DNA of 64,000 nucleotides from Hyphomicrobiaceae bacterium (GTDB lineage Bacteria; Pseudomonadota; Alphaproteobacteria; Rhizobiales; Hyphomicrobiaceae): positions 62,001 to 126,000 of the forward strand of contig JACKJI010000002.1 of NCBI GenBank assembly GCA_020638035.1, in the 5' to 3' direction. The notes under the pieces were generated by a model. It did no database searches. It was not told the DNA's origin and saw only the letters and a program-made list of their open reading frames with translations. How positions within the stretch are numbered: the first letter of the stretch is position 1; each line of letters begins with the position of its first letter. Below are positions 26,074 to 35,545 of this stretch, piece after piece. Made by a program: the position numbers and the translations under genes.

Positions 26074-26655
26074 ATGCCGAACAACAAGCAGCGTGCCATG
26101 TTCCAGTCCGTCAAGCTTACCCACCGCCATTTCCCGCGCATGCGTTACCGCTGCCCCTCGTGCCGCGAGACCCACGAGGGATTCCCGGCCCTCGCCTACG
26201 AACTACCCGATGCCATCTTCGCGTTGTCGACGGACGAGCGGCAGGCTCGCGCGGTGATGTCGTCGGACTTGTGCATTCTCGACGACGCCCGCTACTTCAT
26301 TCGCTGCGTTCTGGCGGTCCCTGTACAGGACTATGATGAGGACTTCGAATACGGTCCCTGGGTGGAGATCTCGGCGGAGGACTTTGGCCGCTACAGCGTG
26401 TGGTTCAATCTCGGCGTTTCGCCGGGCTGGCACGCCGCCGATGGACGAATCGCCAATGCCTTCCCGGCAAGCGCCGAGACGACGCTCGGTCTTGCCTGCC
26501 GCATCGAGCTGCCCGATGCGGATGACCAGCGTCCGAGCGTCCGCGTGTGTGACGAAGCCCACCCCATTCACGACGAGCAAAACCAGGGCATGCCGGTCAA
26601 GCGGGCGACGGAACTCGTTGCGCATCTCAAAGGCTTTGTGCTGATCGTCGACTGA
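26074..26655 (+). CDS. DUF2199-family protein
   Basis: Residues from MRYRCPSCRETHEG onward match the DUF2199 pattern: a CPSC zinc-ribbon-like start, ALAYELPDAIF, SSDLCILDDARYFIRCVLAVPV, and GPWVEISAEDFGRY. The full product from 26074 is 193 residues; later in-frame ATGs at 26098 and 26140 are possible because no start has a clear ribosome binding site. It is cytoplasmic and of unknown function. The C-terminus has a short acidic region and ends in LKGFVLIVD. Confidence 0.8.
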   Translation: MPNNKQRAMFQSVKLTHRHFPRMRYRCPSCRETHEGFPALAYELPDAIFALSTDERQARAVMSSDLCILDDARYFIRCVLAVPVQDYDEDFEYGPWVEISAEDFGRYSVWFNLGVSPGWHAADGRIANAFPASAETTLGLACRIELPDADDQRPSVRVCDEAHPIHDEQNQGMPVKRATELVAHLKGFVLIVD

Positions 26656-26836
26656 CGGCAAGACCCTTGGCGGTCCCGCCCCGTTCGGCGCCAGCCCTCT
26701 GTCAGCCCTATCCGCGACGGAAACGGATGATAGCCTCCGTTCATGACTGAGCGCGCCTCGTTGTGGCGTGCCGAGACCGCGATCGGTCGCGCGCAGCGAG
26801 CGCGCATTCGCGGCAAACGGTCCAGGAGGCAGGTCC

Positions 26837-27613
26837 ATGACGAACCATCCCAACCGCCGCTCGATTCTGGGCAGCCTGGCGCTCGGCGCAGCCGCCGGAG
26901 GCCAACTCGACATGTCGGCGGCACAAGCGGACGAGAAATCCGGCGCTGCTGCGGCCGCTGACCAAGTGCCGGGAACCTGCGTGCTGTTCCCCCAAGCCGT
27001 CGAGGGGCCCTACTACTTCGATCCCAATCTCGTGCGCTCCGACATCACGGAAGGCCGGCCTGGACTGCCGCTCAAGCTGGTTCTCAAGATCATCGACAAT
27101 GCGAGCTGCGTGCCGCTTGCGGACGTGCGCGTCGACGTCTGGCATTGCGACGCCGGCGGCATCTACTCGGGCTATTCCGGCCAGGGCGATGATCGCAATA
27201 CGTCGACCAAGGGCCAGAACTATCTGCGCGGCACGCAGACGACCGACGCGAAAGGGCTCGCCGTCTTCCAGTCCATCTATCCGGGCTGGTATCCGGGGCG
27301 CACGCCACACATCCACATCAAGGCATTCCTCGACCAGACGACCGTGCTGACGGGACAGATCTATTTTCCCGATGACATGAGCGCCCGGGTCTACAAAACG
27401 CAAGCCTCCTACGCCGCGCGCCCGGTGGCCGACACCACGAACGACCGGGATGGCCTATTCACGGAGGGACAGCGCGAGGGGGGCGGCATCATCCTGGCGA
27501 TGGAGGAGACGCCGGAGGGCGTAACGGGCACACTGCTCATCGCGGTCGACCGCAGCGGCGAAGCAGCACGGCGTGGACAGGGCATGTGGCGTCGGATTTT
27601 CGGCGGCTGGTAA
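26837..27613 (+). CDS. Tat-exported intradiol ring-cleavage dioxygenase-like protein
   Basis: The 258-residue product has a twin-arginine signal (NRRSILGSLALGAAAGG) and an intradiol dioxygenase fold. Candidate Fe(III) ligands are the Tyr residues in GGIYSGY and GWYPGR and the two His residues of TPHIHIK. The EGPYYFD motif is typical of the exported subfamily, whose members are often not true catechol dioxygenases, and the substrate here is unknown. Start at 26837 with CAGGAGG ten bases upstream. No aromatic degradation genes are nearby. Confidence 0.9.
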   Translation: MTNHPNRRSILGSLALGAAAGGQLDMSAAQADEKSGAAAAADQVPGTCVLFPQAVEGPYYFDPNLVRSDITEGRPGLPLKLVLKIIDNASCVPLADVRVDVWHCDAGGIYSGYSGQGDDRNTSTKGQNYLRGTQTTDAKGLAVFQSIYPGWYPGRTPHIHIKAFLDQTTVLTGQIYFPDDMSARVYKTQASYAARPVADTTNDRDGLFTEGQREGGGIILAMEETPEGVTGTLLIAVDRSGEAARRGQGMWRRIFGGW

Positions 27614-27648
27614 GATTTGATTGTCGAAGCCGATGAGGCCGGCGAGGC

Positions 27649-28065
27649 TCATAAGGCTTCGGTCTTGCGACGAACGCGCTCGGCGAAGCGGGCGACATTG
27701 ACGACGACACGCTCGTGCGTCCCCTCGCCGATCAGTTCCTTGTCATCGCGGCACGCGACCTCGAAATAGATGGTGCGCCCTTCGACCTTGAGCACTTTGG
27801 CCTCGGCCGTGATCGTCATTCCGACGGGTGTCGCAGCGACGTGGCTCACGTCTAGCCGGATGCCGAGGCTCTGATGCCCTTCTGGCAGCAGGTGTTCCGC
27901 GCAGGCAAGAGCGGCCGCTTCGATGACGTTGATCATGACCGGCGTCGCCAGCACTGGGATGACACCCGATCCGACTTTTGCAGCCGTGTGCTCCGAGCCG
28001 ACGAGGAGCGTGGAGGTGCCCGTGATGCCGGGAGTGACGCTCTTCAGGACGTCGAAGACAGCCAT
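27649..28065 (-). CDS. Hot-dog fold thioesterase, fluoroacetyl-CoA thioesterase-like
   Basis: A 138-residue hot-dog protein with the signatures VGSGVIPVLATPVMINVIEAAA and SLGIRLDVSHVAATPVGMTITAEAKV, like FlK-type and related acyl-CoA thioesterases. The conserved Thr/Glu/His active-site set of FlK can be placed at T (ATPVMI), E (VIEAAA) and H (DVSHVAAT). It lies immediately downstream of pccB on the same strand (75-base gap), so it may remove CoA from stray acyl-CoA intermediates. Natural substrate unknown. Confidence 0.85.
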   Translation of the reverse strand: MAVFDVLKSVTPGITGTSTLLVGSEHTAAKVGSGVIPVLATPVMINVIEAAALACAEHLLPEGHQSLGIRLDVSHVAATPVGMTITAEAKVLKVEGRTIYFEVACRDDKELIGEGTHERVVVNVARFAERVRRKTEAL

Positions 28066-28139
28066 TGCTCTCGATCCAATCCCCGACACGAAGGTGGCAA
28101 AATGGCCGTTCGTCCGTCGTGGCGCGCCGCTGCGAAGGT

Positions 28140-29672
28140 TCACAACGGAATGTTGTCGTGCTTCTTCCAGGGGTTTTCGACGGTCTTGTTGCGCAGCATG
28201 TTGAGCGCCCGGCAAACGCGCTGGCGCGTCGCCGACGGCCGGATCACCTCGTCGATGTAGCCGCGCTCGGCAGCAACGAACGGGTTGGCGAAGCGGCGCT
28301 GGTACTCGTCGGTGCGCGCCTTGATCTTCTCAGCATCGCCAAGTTCGGACCGATAGATGATCTCGGCAGCGCCCTTCGCGCCCATCACCGCGATCTCGGC
28401 TGAGGGCCAAGCATAGTTCACATCGCCGCGAATGTGCTTTGACGACATGACGTCGTAGGCGCCGCCATAGGCCTTGCGGGTGATGACGGTGACCTTCGGC
28501 ACGGTCGCCTCGGCGAAGGCGAAGAGCAGCTTGGCACCGTGCTTGATGAGCCCGCCGTATTCCTGCGCGGTTCCCGGCAGGAAGCCCGGCACGTCGACGA
28601 GCGTCACGATCGGAATCTCGAAGCAGTCGCAGAAGCGCACGAACCGCGCCGCCTTGCGCGAGGCATCGCTATCGAGAACGCCCGCCAGCAGCATCGGCTG
28701 ATTGGCGACGATGCCGACCGTGTGTCCTTCCATGCGGGCAAAGCCGACGACGATGTTCTTAGCGTAGGCTTCCTGGATCTCGAAGAAGTCGCCCTCGTCG
28801 ACCATCTTCAGGATCAGTTCCTTGATGTCGTAGGGCTTGTTGGGATTGTCGGGGATCAAGGTGTCGAGTGAAGCTTCGACGCGGTCGGCCGGATCGCGCG
28901 TCGGAAGGACCGGCACGCCATCGAGGTTGTTGGCAGGCAGGAAGTCCATCAGGCGGCGCATCTGCAGCAGCGCCTCGACATCGTTCTCATAGGCCTTGTC
29001 GGCGATGGAGGACTTCGTCGTGTGCACCTTCGCACCGCCCAGCTCCTCAGCCGTCACCGTCTCATTGGTGACGGTCTTCACCACATCGGGACCGGTGACG
29101 AACATGTAGCTCGTGTCCTTCACCATGAAGATGAAGTCGGTCATGGCCGGAGAATAGACGTCGCCGCCCGCGCACGGTCCCATGATGACGGAAATCTGCG
29201 GGACGACGCCGGAGGCCAGCACGTTGCGCGTGAACACCTCGCCATAGCCGCCGAGCGCATCGACACCCTCCTGGATGCGGGCGCCGCCCGCATCGAACAG
29301 GCCGATGATCGGCGCGCGGTTCTTCAGCGCCATGTCCTGGATCTTGGTCATCTTCTTGGCATGCGTCTCGCTGAGCGAGCCGCCGAAGACGGTGAAGTCC
29401 TTGGCGATGACGTAGATAACGCGGCCGTTGATGGTGCCCCAGCCAGTGACGACGCCGTCACCCGGCACCTTCGTCTTTTCCATGCCGAAGTCGGTGCAGC
29501 GGTGCTCGACAAACATGTCGAACTCCTCAAACGAGCCATCGTCCATCAGGAGCTCGATTCGCTCGCGGGCCGTCAGCTTGCCGCGCTTGTGCTGTGCGTC
29601 GATGCGGGGCTGTCCGCCGCCGAGGCGGGCGTTGGCACGGCGCTTCTCGAGTTCCTCGACTACGTGCTTCAT
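28140..29672 (-). CDS. pccB: Propionyl-CoA carboxylase beta (carboxyltransferase) subunit
   Basis: The 510-residue protein is full length for PccB. N-terminal carboxyltransferase half with FDAGGARIQEGVDALGGYGEVF and the oxyanion-hole GPCAGGDVYSPAM; C-terminal half with VDVPGFLPGTAQEYGG, TVITRKAYGGAYDVM and AWPSAEIAVMGAKGAAEI. The Asp in the last part of the acyl-binding region (RFCDCFEIPIVT) agrees with propionyl rather than acetyl preference, by analogy only. It works with PccA encoded at 19319-21340; the two are separated by other genes, which is common. Confidence 0.96.
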   Translation of the reverse strand: MKHVVEELEKRRANARLGGGQPRIDAQHKRGKLTARERIELLMDDGSFEEFDMFVEHRCTDFGMEKTKVPGDGVVTGWGTINGRVIYVIAKDFTVFGGSLSETHAKKMTKIQDMALKNRAPIIGLFDAGGARIQEGVDALGGYGEVFTRNVLASGVVPQISVIMGPCAGGDVYSPAMTDFIFMVKDTSYMFVTGPDVVKTVTNETVTAEELGGAKVHTTKSSIADKAYENDVEALLQMRRLMDFLPANNLDGVPVLPTRDPADRVEASLDTLIPDNPNKPYDIKELILKMVDEGDFFEIQEAYAKNIVVGFARMEGHTVGIVANQPMLLAGVLDSDASRKAARFVRFCDCFEIPIVTLVDVPGFLPGTAQEYGGLIKHGAKLLFAFAEATVPKVTVITRKAYGGAYDVMSSKHIRGDVNYAWPSAEIAVMGAKGAAEIIYRSELGDAEKIKARTDEYQRRFANPFVAAERGYIDEVIRPSATRQRVCRALNMLRNKTVENPWKKHDNIPL

Positions 29673-29895
29673 GGGGCTGTCACCTGACGCTGTCTCGTTG
29701 TCTTTTGGAGGTTGGCGTCAGATAGCACGGGGCGGGAGCCGCGCAAACGGAACGAAAGGTGGACGCCCGGCGTCCAATCCGCGCGAACTGCCCCTCAGGA
29801 GGCTCGGGGGGCACGCGCCGAACCAATGGATGCGGTGCTTCGGGTTGCGATGCTGTGCGGACGCCTTCGAAGCCGAGCAGACGCGCGCGACATCG

Positions 29896-30189
29896 TCAAT
29901 CGCCGCCTCCGCCATCGCCTCCACCGCCACCGCCACCGTCGCCGCCATCGCTGGAACTGTCCTCACCGCCGCCCGCGCCGTCATCCCTGCGCGAGCCACC
30001 GCGATGGCCAACGCCTATCCCGGCGTCGAAGCCGCCCGAGCCATCGGGCGACGCTTGCCCGCGCGATGACGATCCACGCTTGCGGCGAGACCTGCGCGGC
30101 CCACCAAGCACGTTCCAGAAGATCATGCCGAACAGGAAGACCACCAGCCCCAGGAACACGTAGGTGAGGATCAGGTTGTCAGCGATCAT
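29896..30189 (-). CDS. Small single-span membrane protein with glycine/aspartate-rich tail
   Basis: The 97-residue product has one membrane segment (NLILTYVFLGLVVFLFGMIFW, residues 5-25), a short basic patch PRRSRRKRGSSSRG, and a tail of Gly, Ser and Asp ending in repeats of GGGGD type. AGGAG is upstream. Gly-rich tails of this kind occur in small proteins of unknown function in Hyphomicrobiales. The complementary plus-strand frames would give poly-Pro proteins and are not credible. Function unknown. Confidence 0.65.
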   Translation of the reverse strand: MIADNLILTYVFLGLVVFLFGMIFWNVLGGPRRSRRKRGSSSRGQASPDGSGGFDAGIGVGHRGGSRRDDGAGGGEDSSSDGGDGGGGGGGDGGGGD

Positions 30190-30399
30190 CCGAGTTCATC
30201 TCCTGCGGGTGGGCATGCATACCACGCCGGGATGGGCGCTGCCGCCATGCGTGCCGCATGTGCCACCCTCCCGACCGGACAAGCCGCAGCCGTGCGACAG
30301 CCCACCGCGAGTTCGGTGATCATCTCACAAGCGCAAGTCACCATCGGTCGTTGTGGACCTGTGATTGGCGCGTCGATTGCCGCGCCGGCACACGCGTCA

Positions 30400-31101
30400 T
30401 CAAGCCGACCGTGCGAGTACCGCCGGCTCGATCCGGCGAACAAGATCGAGTGGGGAAAGCTGCATCATGTCGCCGCCCGGCAGATATCCGGGAGCAACCA
30501 GCCAGTTCTGGTCAACGAGCCAGGGCAGCGTCGCACGGACGAAATTGTGCAGCGGGATCTCGACCGCCTGCATGTCGGCCCAAGGACCCTCAATGCGCGC
30601 CTCGGCTTCGGACTGAAGCGCCCAGCACGGCAGCATCAGATGGTTGTCGTCATCTTGTGCAACGAGCAGAGCCGGGCCATCAGCGTCCTCGAGCATCCAC
30701 ACCGCGTTCGTTTGGCGGATACGCTGCGTGAAGGCTTCGATTGTTTCCTGACGCATGCGGGCGATGAGATCGGCGGGCTCGACCTCGCATTCGATGGGGT
30801 CGGCTGACCAGTCGAGCCCGACGAATTGCTTCAACTCGCCCAAGTTGGGCAACACGTTCCCGAGCAGATCGTTGAGGGCGATCATCTCGACGCGTGGATT
30901 CTCGGCAAGCACATCGGACCAGCGGCGCGCTTCCACCTCGTTGGACCACAGCAGCGTCACCTGGGAGCCGGGACTGTTGGGAGAATCGACATGAGCCAGA
31001 CCGTCCTCACCGACCACAGCCCATGCCTCCCTCTGGGCCACGGCCCGGCGCACGAACCGATCGCGCTGAGACAGTTCGGGGATTCGCATGGCACCGTGCA
31101 T
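30400..31101 (-). CDS. Protein with two tandem DUF2750 domains
   Basis: A 233-residue cytoplasmic protein. Two DUF2750-like repeats are visible: residues about 15-105 (AQREAWAVVGEDGLAHV ... LLWSNEVEARRWSDVL) and residues about 125-220 (RQTNAVWMLEDADGPALL ... LPCWALQSEAEARI). Each ends with a helix and a short strand. Single-domain proteins are the usual form, so this one looks duplicated and fused. The start at 31101 is favoured by GAGG six bases upstream. No function known. Confidence 0.78.
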   Translation of the reverse strand: MHGAMRIPELSQRDRFVRRAVAQREAWAVVGEDGLAHVDSPNSPGSQVTLLWSNEVEARRWSDVLAENPRVEMIALNDLLGNVLPNLGELKQFVGLDWSADPIECEVEPADLIARMRQETIEAFTQRIRQTNAVWMLEDADGPALLVAQDDDNHLMLPCWALQSEAEARIEGPWADMQAVEIPLHNFVRATLPWLVDQNWLVAPGYLPGGDMMQLSPLDLVRRIEPAVLARSA

Positions 31102-31212
31102 GTCAAACCTCGTCCAGACTGCGGGGCTTGATGGTAGACGGCACAAGGATAACGATTGGTTAACGCGCGTTAGGACGTGAGACGACGGGAATGAGGAGCA
31201 GTGGACCGAAAT

Positions 31213-32001
31213 TCAGTCCGGCGTTTCGCCCACGTCCGCGATCAGATCCAAGAGGCGGCCTGCCGCCTGCATGTCCTGCCAACGCAGCATGCGCCGCGCC
31301 TTCGCCTCGGCGTCCTCGCCCCATTGCGAAATCTGCCAGTCCTCATCGACGTGGGCGGCCTGCCAAGCCGCTTCCAGGGATAGAGTGCCCGACATGTGAG
31401 CCAGGGCGATCAGGGCGGATCCGGTCAGCGTCGTGATCTGATGAAGGGCGGTGAGGCGCCAGGCGTCGAGTGGTGCGAGGGCACGCGCAACGGCGTCGAC
31501 GGCAGCCTGTGGCTGGGCGACGTGCATGATACCGGCGGAGGTGAGAAACGAAGCGCCCAGCGCCGCCCGTGCCCAGGCCAGCACCGGATCCCAGTGGAGA
31601 CCTTGCACCTCGACCAGCCCGTGGGGGGCTCCTGCGCGGTAGCAAACAAGATCGCTGCCGCAGAAGGCGACGATGTCGTCGCGGACCGCCTGCTCCGCGC
31701 TTGCCACACCATCGATGACCGTGTTGGCGAGCCGCGTCAGTGGCATCGTCTCGGCGTGGATCTCATTGCCTTGTGCCTGCCACTCCGCCGCGATCGCCGC
31801 GGCAAGTGCGCGGGTTGGAACAGAGAGCGGCCTTTTGCCGGGCGTTTTCGCCGTGCGGCCGTCGAGCGCAACCGCGAAGCCCCCGTCGGCGATACTGAGC
31901 GCCGCTTCGCGATAGAAGCGGCGTGGGCGCGGCGCAACGAACGCCTCGCGGCTCGGCGACTTCGCGGTGCCGCCGCCACCGTTGCCTGTTGTATCGTTCA
32001 T
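31213..32001 (-). CDS. ATP12 family F1-ATPase assembly chaperone
   Basis: The 262-residue protein matches the ATP12 family, which in mitochondria chaperones the F1 alpha subunit. N-terminal RPRRFYREAALSIADGGFAVALDGRTAKTPGKRPLSVPT and the Glu-containing helix AIAAEWQAQGNEI are conserved; a C-terminal region with W and D residues follows. Alphaproteobacterial members are thought to help ATP synthase assembly. Its ATG overlaps the stop of the HAD gene by ATGA, a conserved pairing in this class. Confidence 0.94.
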   Translation of the reverse strand: MNDTTGNGGGGTAKSPSREAFVAPRPRRFYREAALSIADGGFAVALDGRTAKTPGKRPLSVPTRALAAAIAAEWQAQGNEIHAETMPLTRLANTVIDGVASAEQAVRDDIVAFCGSDLVCYRAGAPHGLVEVQGLHWDPVLAWARAALGASFLTSAGIMHVAQPQAAVDAVARALAPLDAWRLTALHQITTLTGSALIALAHMSGTLSLEAAWQAAHVDEDWQISQWGEDAEAKARRMLRWQDMQAAGRLLDLIADVGETPD

Positions 32002-32678
32002 TGAATTGCGCCTGCCGGTGCCAAAAGCCGGTCGAGCGTCGCGGGCAGCTCGGAATAGCGGTCGATCAGGGCATGAGCGCCTGACGCACTCAGCGCTGCA
32101 CGTGGGTGATAACCCCAGGTTACGCCGACCGCCTTGGCGCGTGCATTGAGCGCCATCTCCACGTCGAAGGTTGTATCCCCCACGACTACCGTTTCGCCGG
32201 GCAGTGCGCCTGTCTCGGTCATCGCCTGCAGGACCATGCCCGGATGGGGTTTCGACGGATTGTGGTCGGCGGTCTGGATCGTCTCGAACAGGCCGTGCAG
32301 CCCTTCCCGCTCGATGATCGCATCGACACCGCGGCGCGACTTGCCCGTCGCCATGCCGAGCACGACGCCTGGCGCATTTGCGAGCGCCCTGATCGTCTCG
32401 CGCGCCAGGGGAAACATCGGCTCCTCGTGCGCCGCCTGTCGCCTCAGGTTGCCGAAGGCATCCTTGTAGGTCTCGGCGATGCGTTGAATGAGGTCGGTAT
32501 CATGATCGGGAATCAACTCGCGCACGGCGGAGACGAGTGACAGGCCGACAACCTCGACAATACGCGAGCGCTCAGGCGCCATCAGGCCATGCGTGGTGAA
32601 CGCGGCCTCCATGGCAGCGGATATGGCGTGCTGGCTGTCGACGATGGTGCCGTCGCAATCGAAAAGGATCAATCTCAT
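31998..32678 (-). CDS. HAD-family phosphatase (phosphoglycolate phosphatase-like)
   Basis: The 226-residue product starts at 32678 with the HAD nucleophile motif LILFDCDGTIVDS. Motif II is GMATGKSRRGVD, the conserved Lys is in PSKPHPGM and the acidic motif is VVGDTTFDVEMALNA. The alpha-helical cap lies at about residues 15-80, so it is a class I phosphatase of the Gph type. The substrate is not certain. Overlaps the ATP12 gene by ATGA. Confidence 0.92.
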   Translation of the reverse strand: MRLILFDCDGTIVDSQHAISAAMEAAFTTHGLMAPERSRIVEVVGLSLVSAVRELIPDHDTDLIQRIAETYKDAFGNLRRQAAHEEPMFPLARETIRALANAPGVVLGMATGKSRRGVDAIIEREGLHGLFETIQTADHNPSKPHPGMVLQAMTETGALPGETVVVGDTTFDVEMALNARAKAVGVTWGYHPRAALSASGAHALIDRYSELPATLDRLLAPAGAIQ

Positions 32679-32904
32679 GATCCGGCTTATACCATCAGCA
32701 TTGCGTCGCTGCGAAGACACTCGGTGCGCGGTGCAGTCACGAATTCTTGCGGCTCATGGCGCGGCTCACGATCGCCTTTCGCGACGCAACAAAGAAGCCG
32801 ATTCGGAGGCCCGGAAATGTGCTCGTCGCATGTGCGCTGCAGCAACGAACGCGATGCAACGCAAAACATCTGTGGCCTGGCACGAAGCGCAAACGTCTAG
32901 CGAT

Positions 32905-33903
32905 TTATAGACGCCAATTCCACATAGCCGGCACCCAGCGATAGACGTCGCCAGTCCGTGCGACATGCCCGAGGCCTGGGAACGAAATATGATAGACGAG
33001 CATCATCGCCTTGTCGGTTGCGGCCATGTCGAGCAGCTTGCGTCGCGAATTCTCCGCCACCTGCTGTTCGAGATCAGTCGAGGGCCACCATCCCGGATGC
33101 TCGAATGAGATGAAGGGATGCGTGACGCAGTCGGCGCTGACGATCAGCGTCTCGCCGCCCGAGGTGACGATCAGCGACATGTGCCCTGGCGTATGCCCCG
33201 GCGTCGCCATGGTGACGACACCCGGTGCGATCTCGGCACCGGGCTTCACGCGTGTGGTCTTGTCGGCCAGCGGCGGCAGGTGCTTCTTGGCACCGACGGC
33301 GAAACCCTTGAAGGGTTCGGCAAGACGTATTGCGGCTTCGTCGGTGGTCCAGAACGACCACTCGGCCTCGGCGATGTGATAGGTCGCGTTGGGAAACCGC
33401 GGCGCCTCGTCGAACTCGTCGATCAGGCCCCAGATGTGATCGGGGTGGCCGTGTGTCAGCACCACCTTGTCGATGTCCTCGGGTTTGAAGCCGGCGGCCT
33501 TCAGGTTGTCGGTGAGACGTCCTGCCGTCGGCTGCCAGTTGGGTCCGCCGCCGACGTCAACCAGGATCAGCTCCGATCCCGTATTGATGAGCGGGATGTT
33601 GACATGCGAGGTGCGCGTTTCGGTCGGCAGGAAGTTTGCCGCCAGCAGCGCCTTGACCTCCTCGCGTGGCCGGTTGGTTGCCATCAGCGAGGTTGGCAAC
33701 TCATAGGAGCCGTCCGACAGGATGGTGATCTCGAAACTGCCGAGCTTGAAGCGATACCAGCCCGGCACCTGCGTGCCCATCATCGGGGCTGCCGCACGAG
33801 CAGGGCGGATGCCACCAGCGCTGTCGGCGAGAACAAGGCCCGCCGCACCTGATGCTGCTCCGGCGAGCACGTTGCGGCGCGTCAGCTTGCGGTCGGACAT
33901 CAT
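32905..33903 (-). CDS. Tat-exported metallo-beta-lactamase-fold hydrolase
   Basis: The 332-residue product starts at 33903 after GAGGAG, with a twin-arginine signal (KLTRRNVLAGAASGAAG). The metal-binding signature THGHPDH is at residues 150-156; later ligands lie in TPGHTPGHMSL, SADCVTH and the C-terminal VYHISFPG. The SDGSYELP N-terminal strand resembles AHL lactonase-like and PQQ-type exported MBL proteins. Substrate unknown. It interrupts the run of rluC-type and HAD genes that are otherwise often adjacent. Confidence 0.9.
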   Translation of the reverse strand: MMSDRKLTRRNVLAGAASGAAGLVLADSAGGIRPARAAAPMMGTQVPGWYRFKLGSFEITILSDGSYELPTSLMATNRPREEVKALLAANFLPTETRTSHVNIPLINTGSELILVDVGGGPNWQPTAGRLTDNLKAAGFKPEDIDKVVLTHGHPDHIWGLIDEFDEAPRFPNATYHIAEAEWSFWTTDEAAIRLAEPFKGFAVGAKKHLPPLADKTTRVKPGAEIAPGVVTMATPGHTPGHMSLIVTSGGETLIVSADCVTHPFISFEHPGWWPSTDLEQQVAENSRRKLLDMAATDKAMMLVYHISFPGLGHVARTGDVYRWVPAMWNWRL

Positions 33904-33962
33904 ATGGCATCTCCTCCTCGCACATTCGAATGCTCGAACGTTGCGGTCAGGAGCGCAGCGCG

Positions 33963-34952
33963 TCAACCGTCATATTTTTCCGCGTCGAGGCCCAACATCT
34001 CCCAGGATTTGAGCATATGCGGTGGCAGCGGCGCGGTGACGTCGATCTTCCCGCCCGGCACAAAGGGATGCGGCAACACGAGGCGGCGCGCATGCAGGTG
34101 CAGCTTGGCATCGATGCCGCTGTCGACCAGTACATGCATGGCGCCGTACTTGTTGTCGCCGACGATCGGGTGACCGATCAGAGCCATGTGGGCACGCAAC
34201 TGATGCTGCCGGCCAGTGACGGGCTTCAGCGATACCCACGAGGCCTTGTTGGTGATGCGATCGATCACGGAATAATGCGTGGTCGCGTGCATCGCCTTGT
34301 CCTGCTCGCCGGCCTCCGCCTTGCGGACGCGATCGCCATCGGGACCAGATGCCTTGACGAGCGGTGCGGTGACCTTGCCCTGCGGCGGCTTCGGCACGCC
34401 CTTCACCAGCGCCCAGTAGGTCTTGGCGGCCGAACGGGTCTGGAAGACACGGCCGAGCTTGGCAGCTGCATCACGATGCTTGGCGACGAGAAGCACGCCC
34501 GAGGTGTCGCGGTCCAGGCGATGGACGAGGCGCGGGCGGTCGCCGAAACGATCTTCCATGCCGGCAAGGATACCGTCGATGTGGCGCTTCGTTCCTGTGC
34601 CGCCCTGCACGGCGAGACCGAACGGCTTGTTCAGCACCAGAACATGCTCGTCCTCGTAGAGGATCATCCCCTCGATGAGATCGCGATCAGCTTTGGAAAC
34701 GGATGCGCGCTGCTGCATCGCGTCGGGTGACTTCGGCTGACGCACCACCGCCGGCACGCGGATCTCCTGACCCGCAGCAAGACGTTCGTTTGCCTCCACG
34801 CGCCGCGAGTTGATGCGCACCTGGCCGGAGCGCAAGAGCTTCTGGAGATAAGTGTAGCCGACCTCGGGGAAGTGGATCTTGAACCAGCGATCGAGGCGCA
34901 AGCCCTCCTCGTCCCGCTTAACCCTGATTGTCTCGACGGGAGCGGGGCTCAT
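33963..34952 (-). CDS. rluC: RluC/RluD-family 23S rRNA pseudouridine synthase
   Basis: The 329-residue protein has an N-terminal S4 RNA-binding domain (RLDRWFKIHFPEVGYTYLQKLLRSGQVRINSRR) and a pseudouridine synthase domain with HRLDRDTSG (catalytic Asp147), then KTYWALVKG and the C-terminal LHARRLVLPHP motif. RluC modifies U955, U2504 and U2580 in E. coli; which site this enzyme uses is not certain. The ATG at 34952 overlaps the crcB stop by ATGA. A long 5' open frame reading through crcB is spurious. Confidence 0.94.
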   Translation of the reverse strand: MSPAPVETIRVKRDEEGLRLDRWFKIHFPEVGYTYLQKLLRSGQVRINSRRVEANERLAAGQEIRVPAVVRQPKSPDAMQQRASVSKADRDLIEGMILYEDEHVLVLNKPFGLAVQGGTGTKRHIDGILAGMEDRFGDRPRLVHRLDRDTSGVLLVAKHRDAAAKLGRVFQTRSAAKTYWALVKGVPKPPQGKVTAPLVKASGPDGDRVRKAEAGEQDKAMHATTHYSVIDRITNKASWVSLKPVTGRQHQLRAHMALIGHPIVGDNKYGAMHVLVDSGIDAKLHLHARRLVLPHPFVPGGKIDVTAPLPPHMLKSWEMLGLDAEKYDG

Positions 34953-35329
34953 ACGAACAACCCGCGGGCAGCGGCAAATCCCGCATAAAGGGCAAGGATC
35001 GCGATGCCGACAGAGCCCGCGACGTAGAGTGCGGCGAGCCCCTGTTCCTTGCGGCCCATCAGCAGGGCTACATCGAGCGAGAAGGCGGAGAAGGTGGTGA
35101 AGCCGCCGAGCACGCCGGTGGCGAGGAACGCGCGCATCTCCGGCGACCCCGCGGCCCGCAGCATGATGTATTCGATCAAGAGCCCCATAAGGAAGGAGCC
35201 GACGATGTTCACCGTCAGCGTGCCCCAGGGAAATGACGTGCCCAGCACGCGGCCGACGCCGACGTTGACGAGATGGCGCGCGCCAGCACCGATGGCACCT
35301 CCGGCCGAGACAAGCAGTAGCATTCTCAT
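34949..35329 (-). CDS. crcB: Fluoride channel CrcB/Fluc
   Basis: A 126-residue protein with four membrane helices: MRMLLLVSAGGAIGAGARH, FPWGTLTVNIVGSFLMGLL, the polar-track signature GVLGGFTTFSAFSLD and AALYVAGSVGIAILALYAGF. Dimers of this protein expel fluoride. The length is normal. AAGGA precedes the ATG. The 5' region was searched for a fluoride riboswitch and no convincing match was found. Confidence 0.95.
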   Translation of the reverse strand: MRMLLLVSAGGAIGAGARHLVNVGVGRVLGTSFPWGTLTVNIVGSFLMGLLIEYIMLRAAGSPEMRAFLATGVLGGFTTFSAFSLDVALLMGRKEQGLAALYVAGSVGIAILALYAGFAAARGLFV

Positions 35330-35545
35330 GGCGGGCGTCCTTCGTAGTCCTCGTGTCGCGTGTGGGCGGACCATGCTGATGGTTCGGCGGCCCCGAGTGC
35401 ATGCATCGCAGGGAAACCGAACCGCGGTTCCGATGAGCATGCTCTATAGCCGCTCCGGCAGGCAGGGGAAAGCCGCGGACGACGTATCCGGCAGTGCGGG
35501 CTCAGCGCGCGCATGGAGACGACAGCAACGGCAGGGGGGCGGCGC

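Noticed and set aside
29759..30163. Proline-rich plus-strand open frame
   Set aside because: Poly-Pro is the complement of the Gly-rich tail of the minus-strand membrane protein, which has a proper start and membrane segment.
35330..35460. Possible fluoride riboswitch upstream of crcB
   Set aside because: A GCGATG and a CCGCC string occur, but not in the order and spacing of the crcB motif, and the expected CTGATG...CCTAC part is missing.
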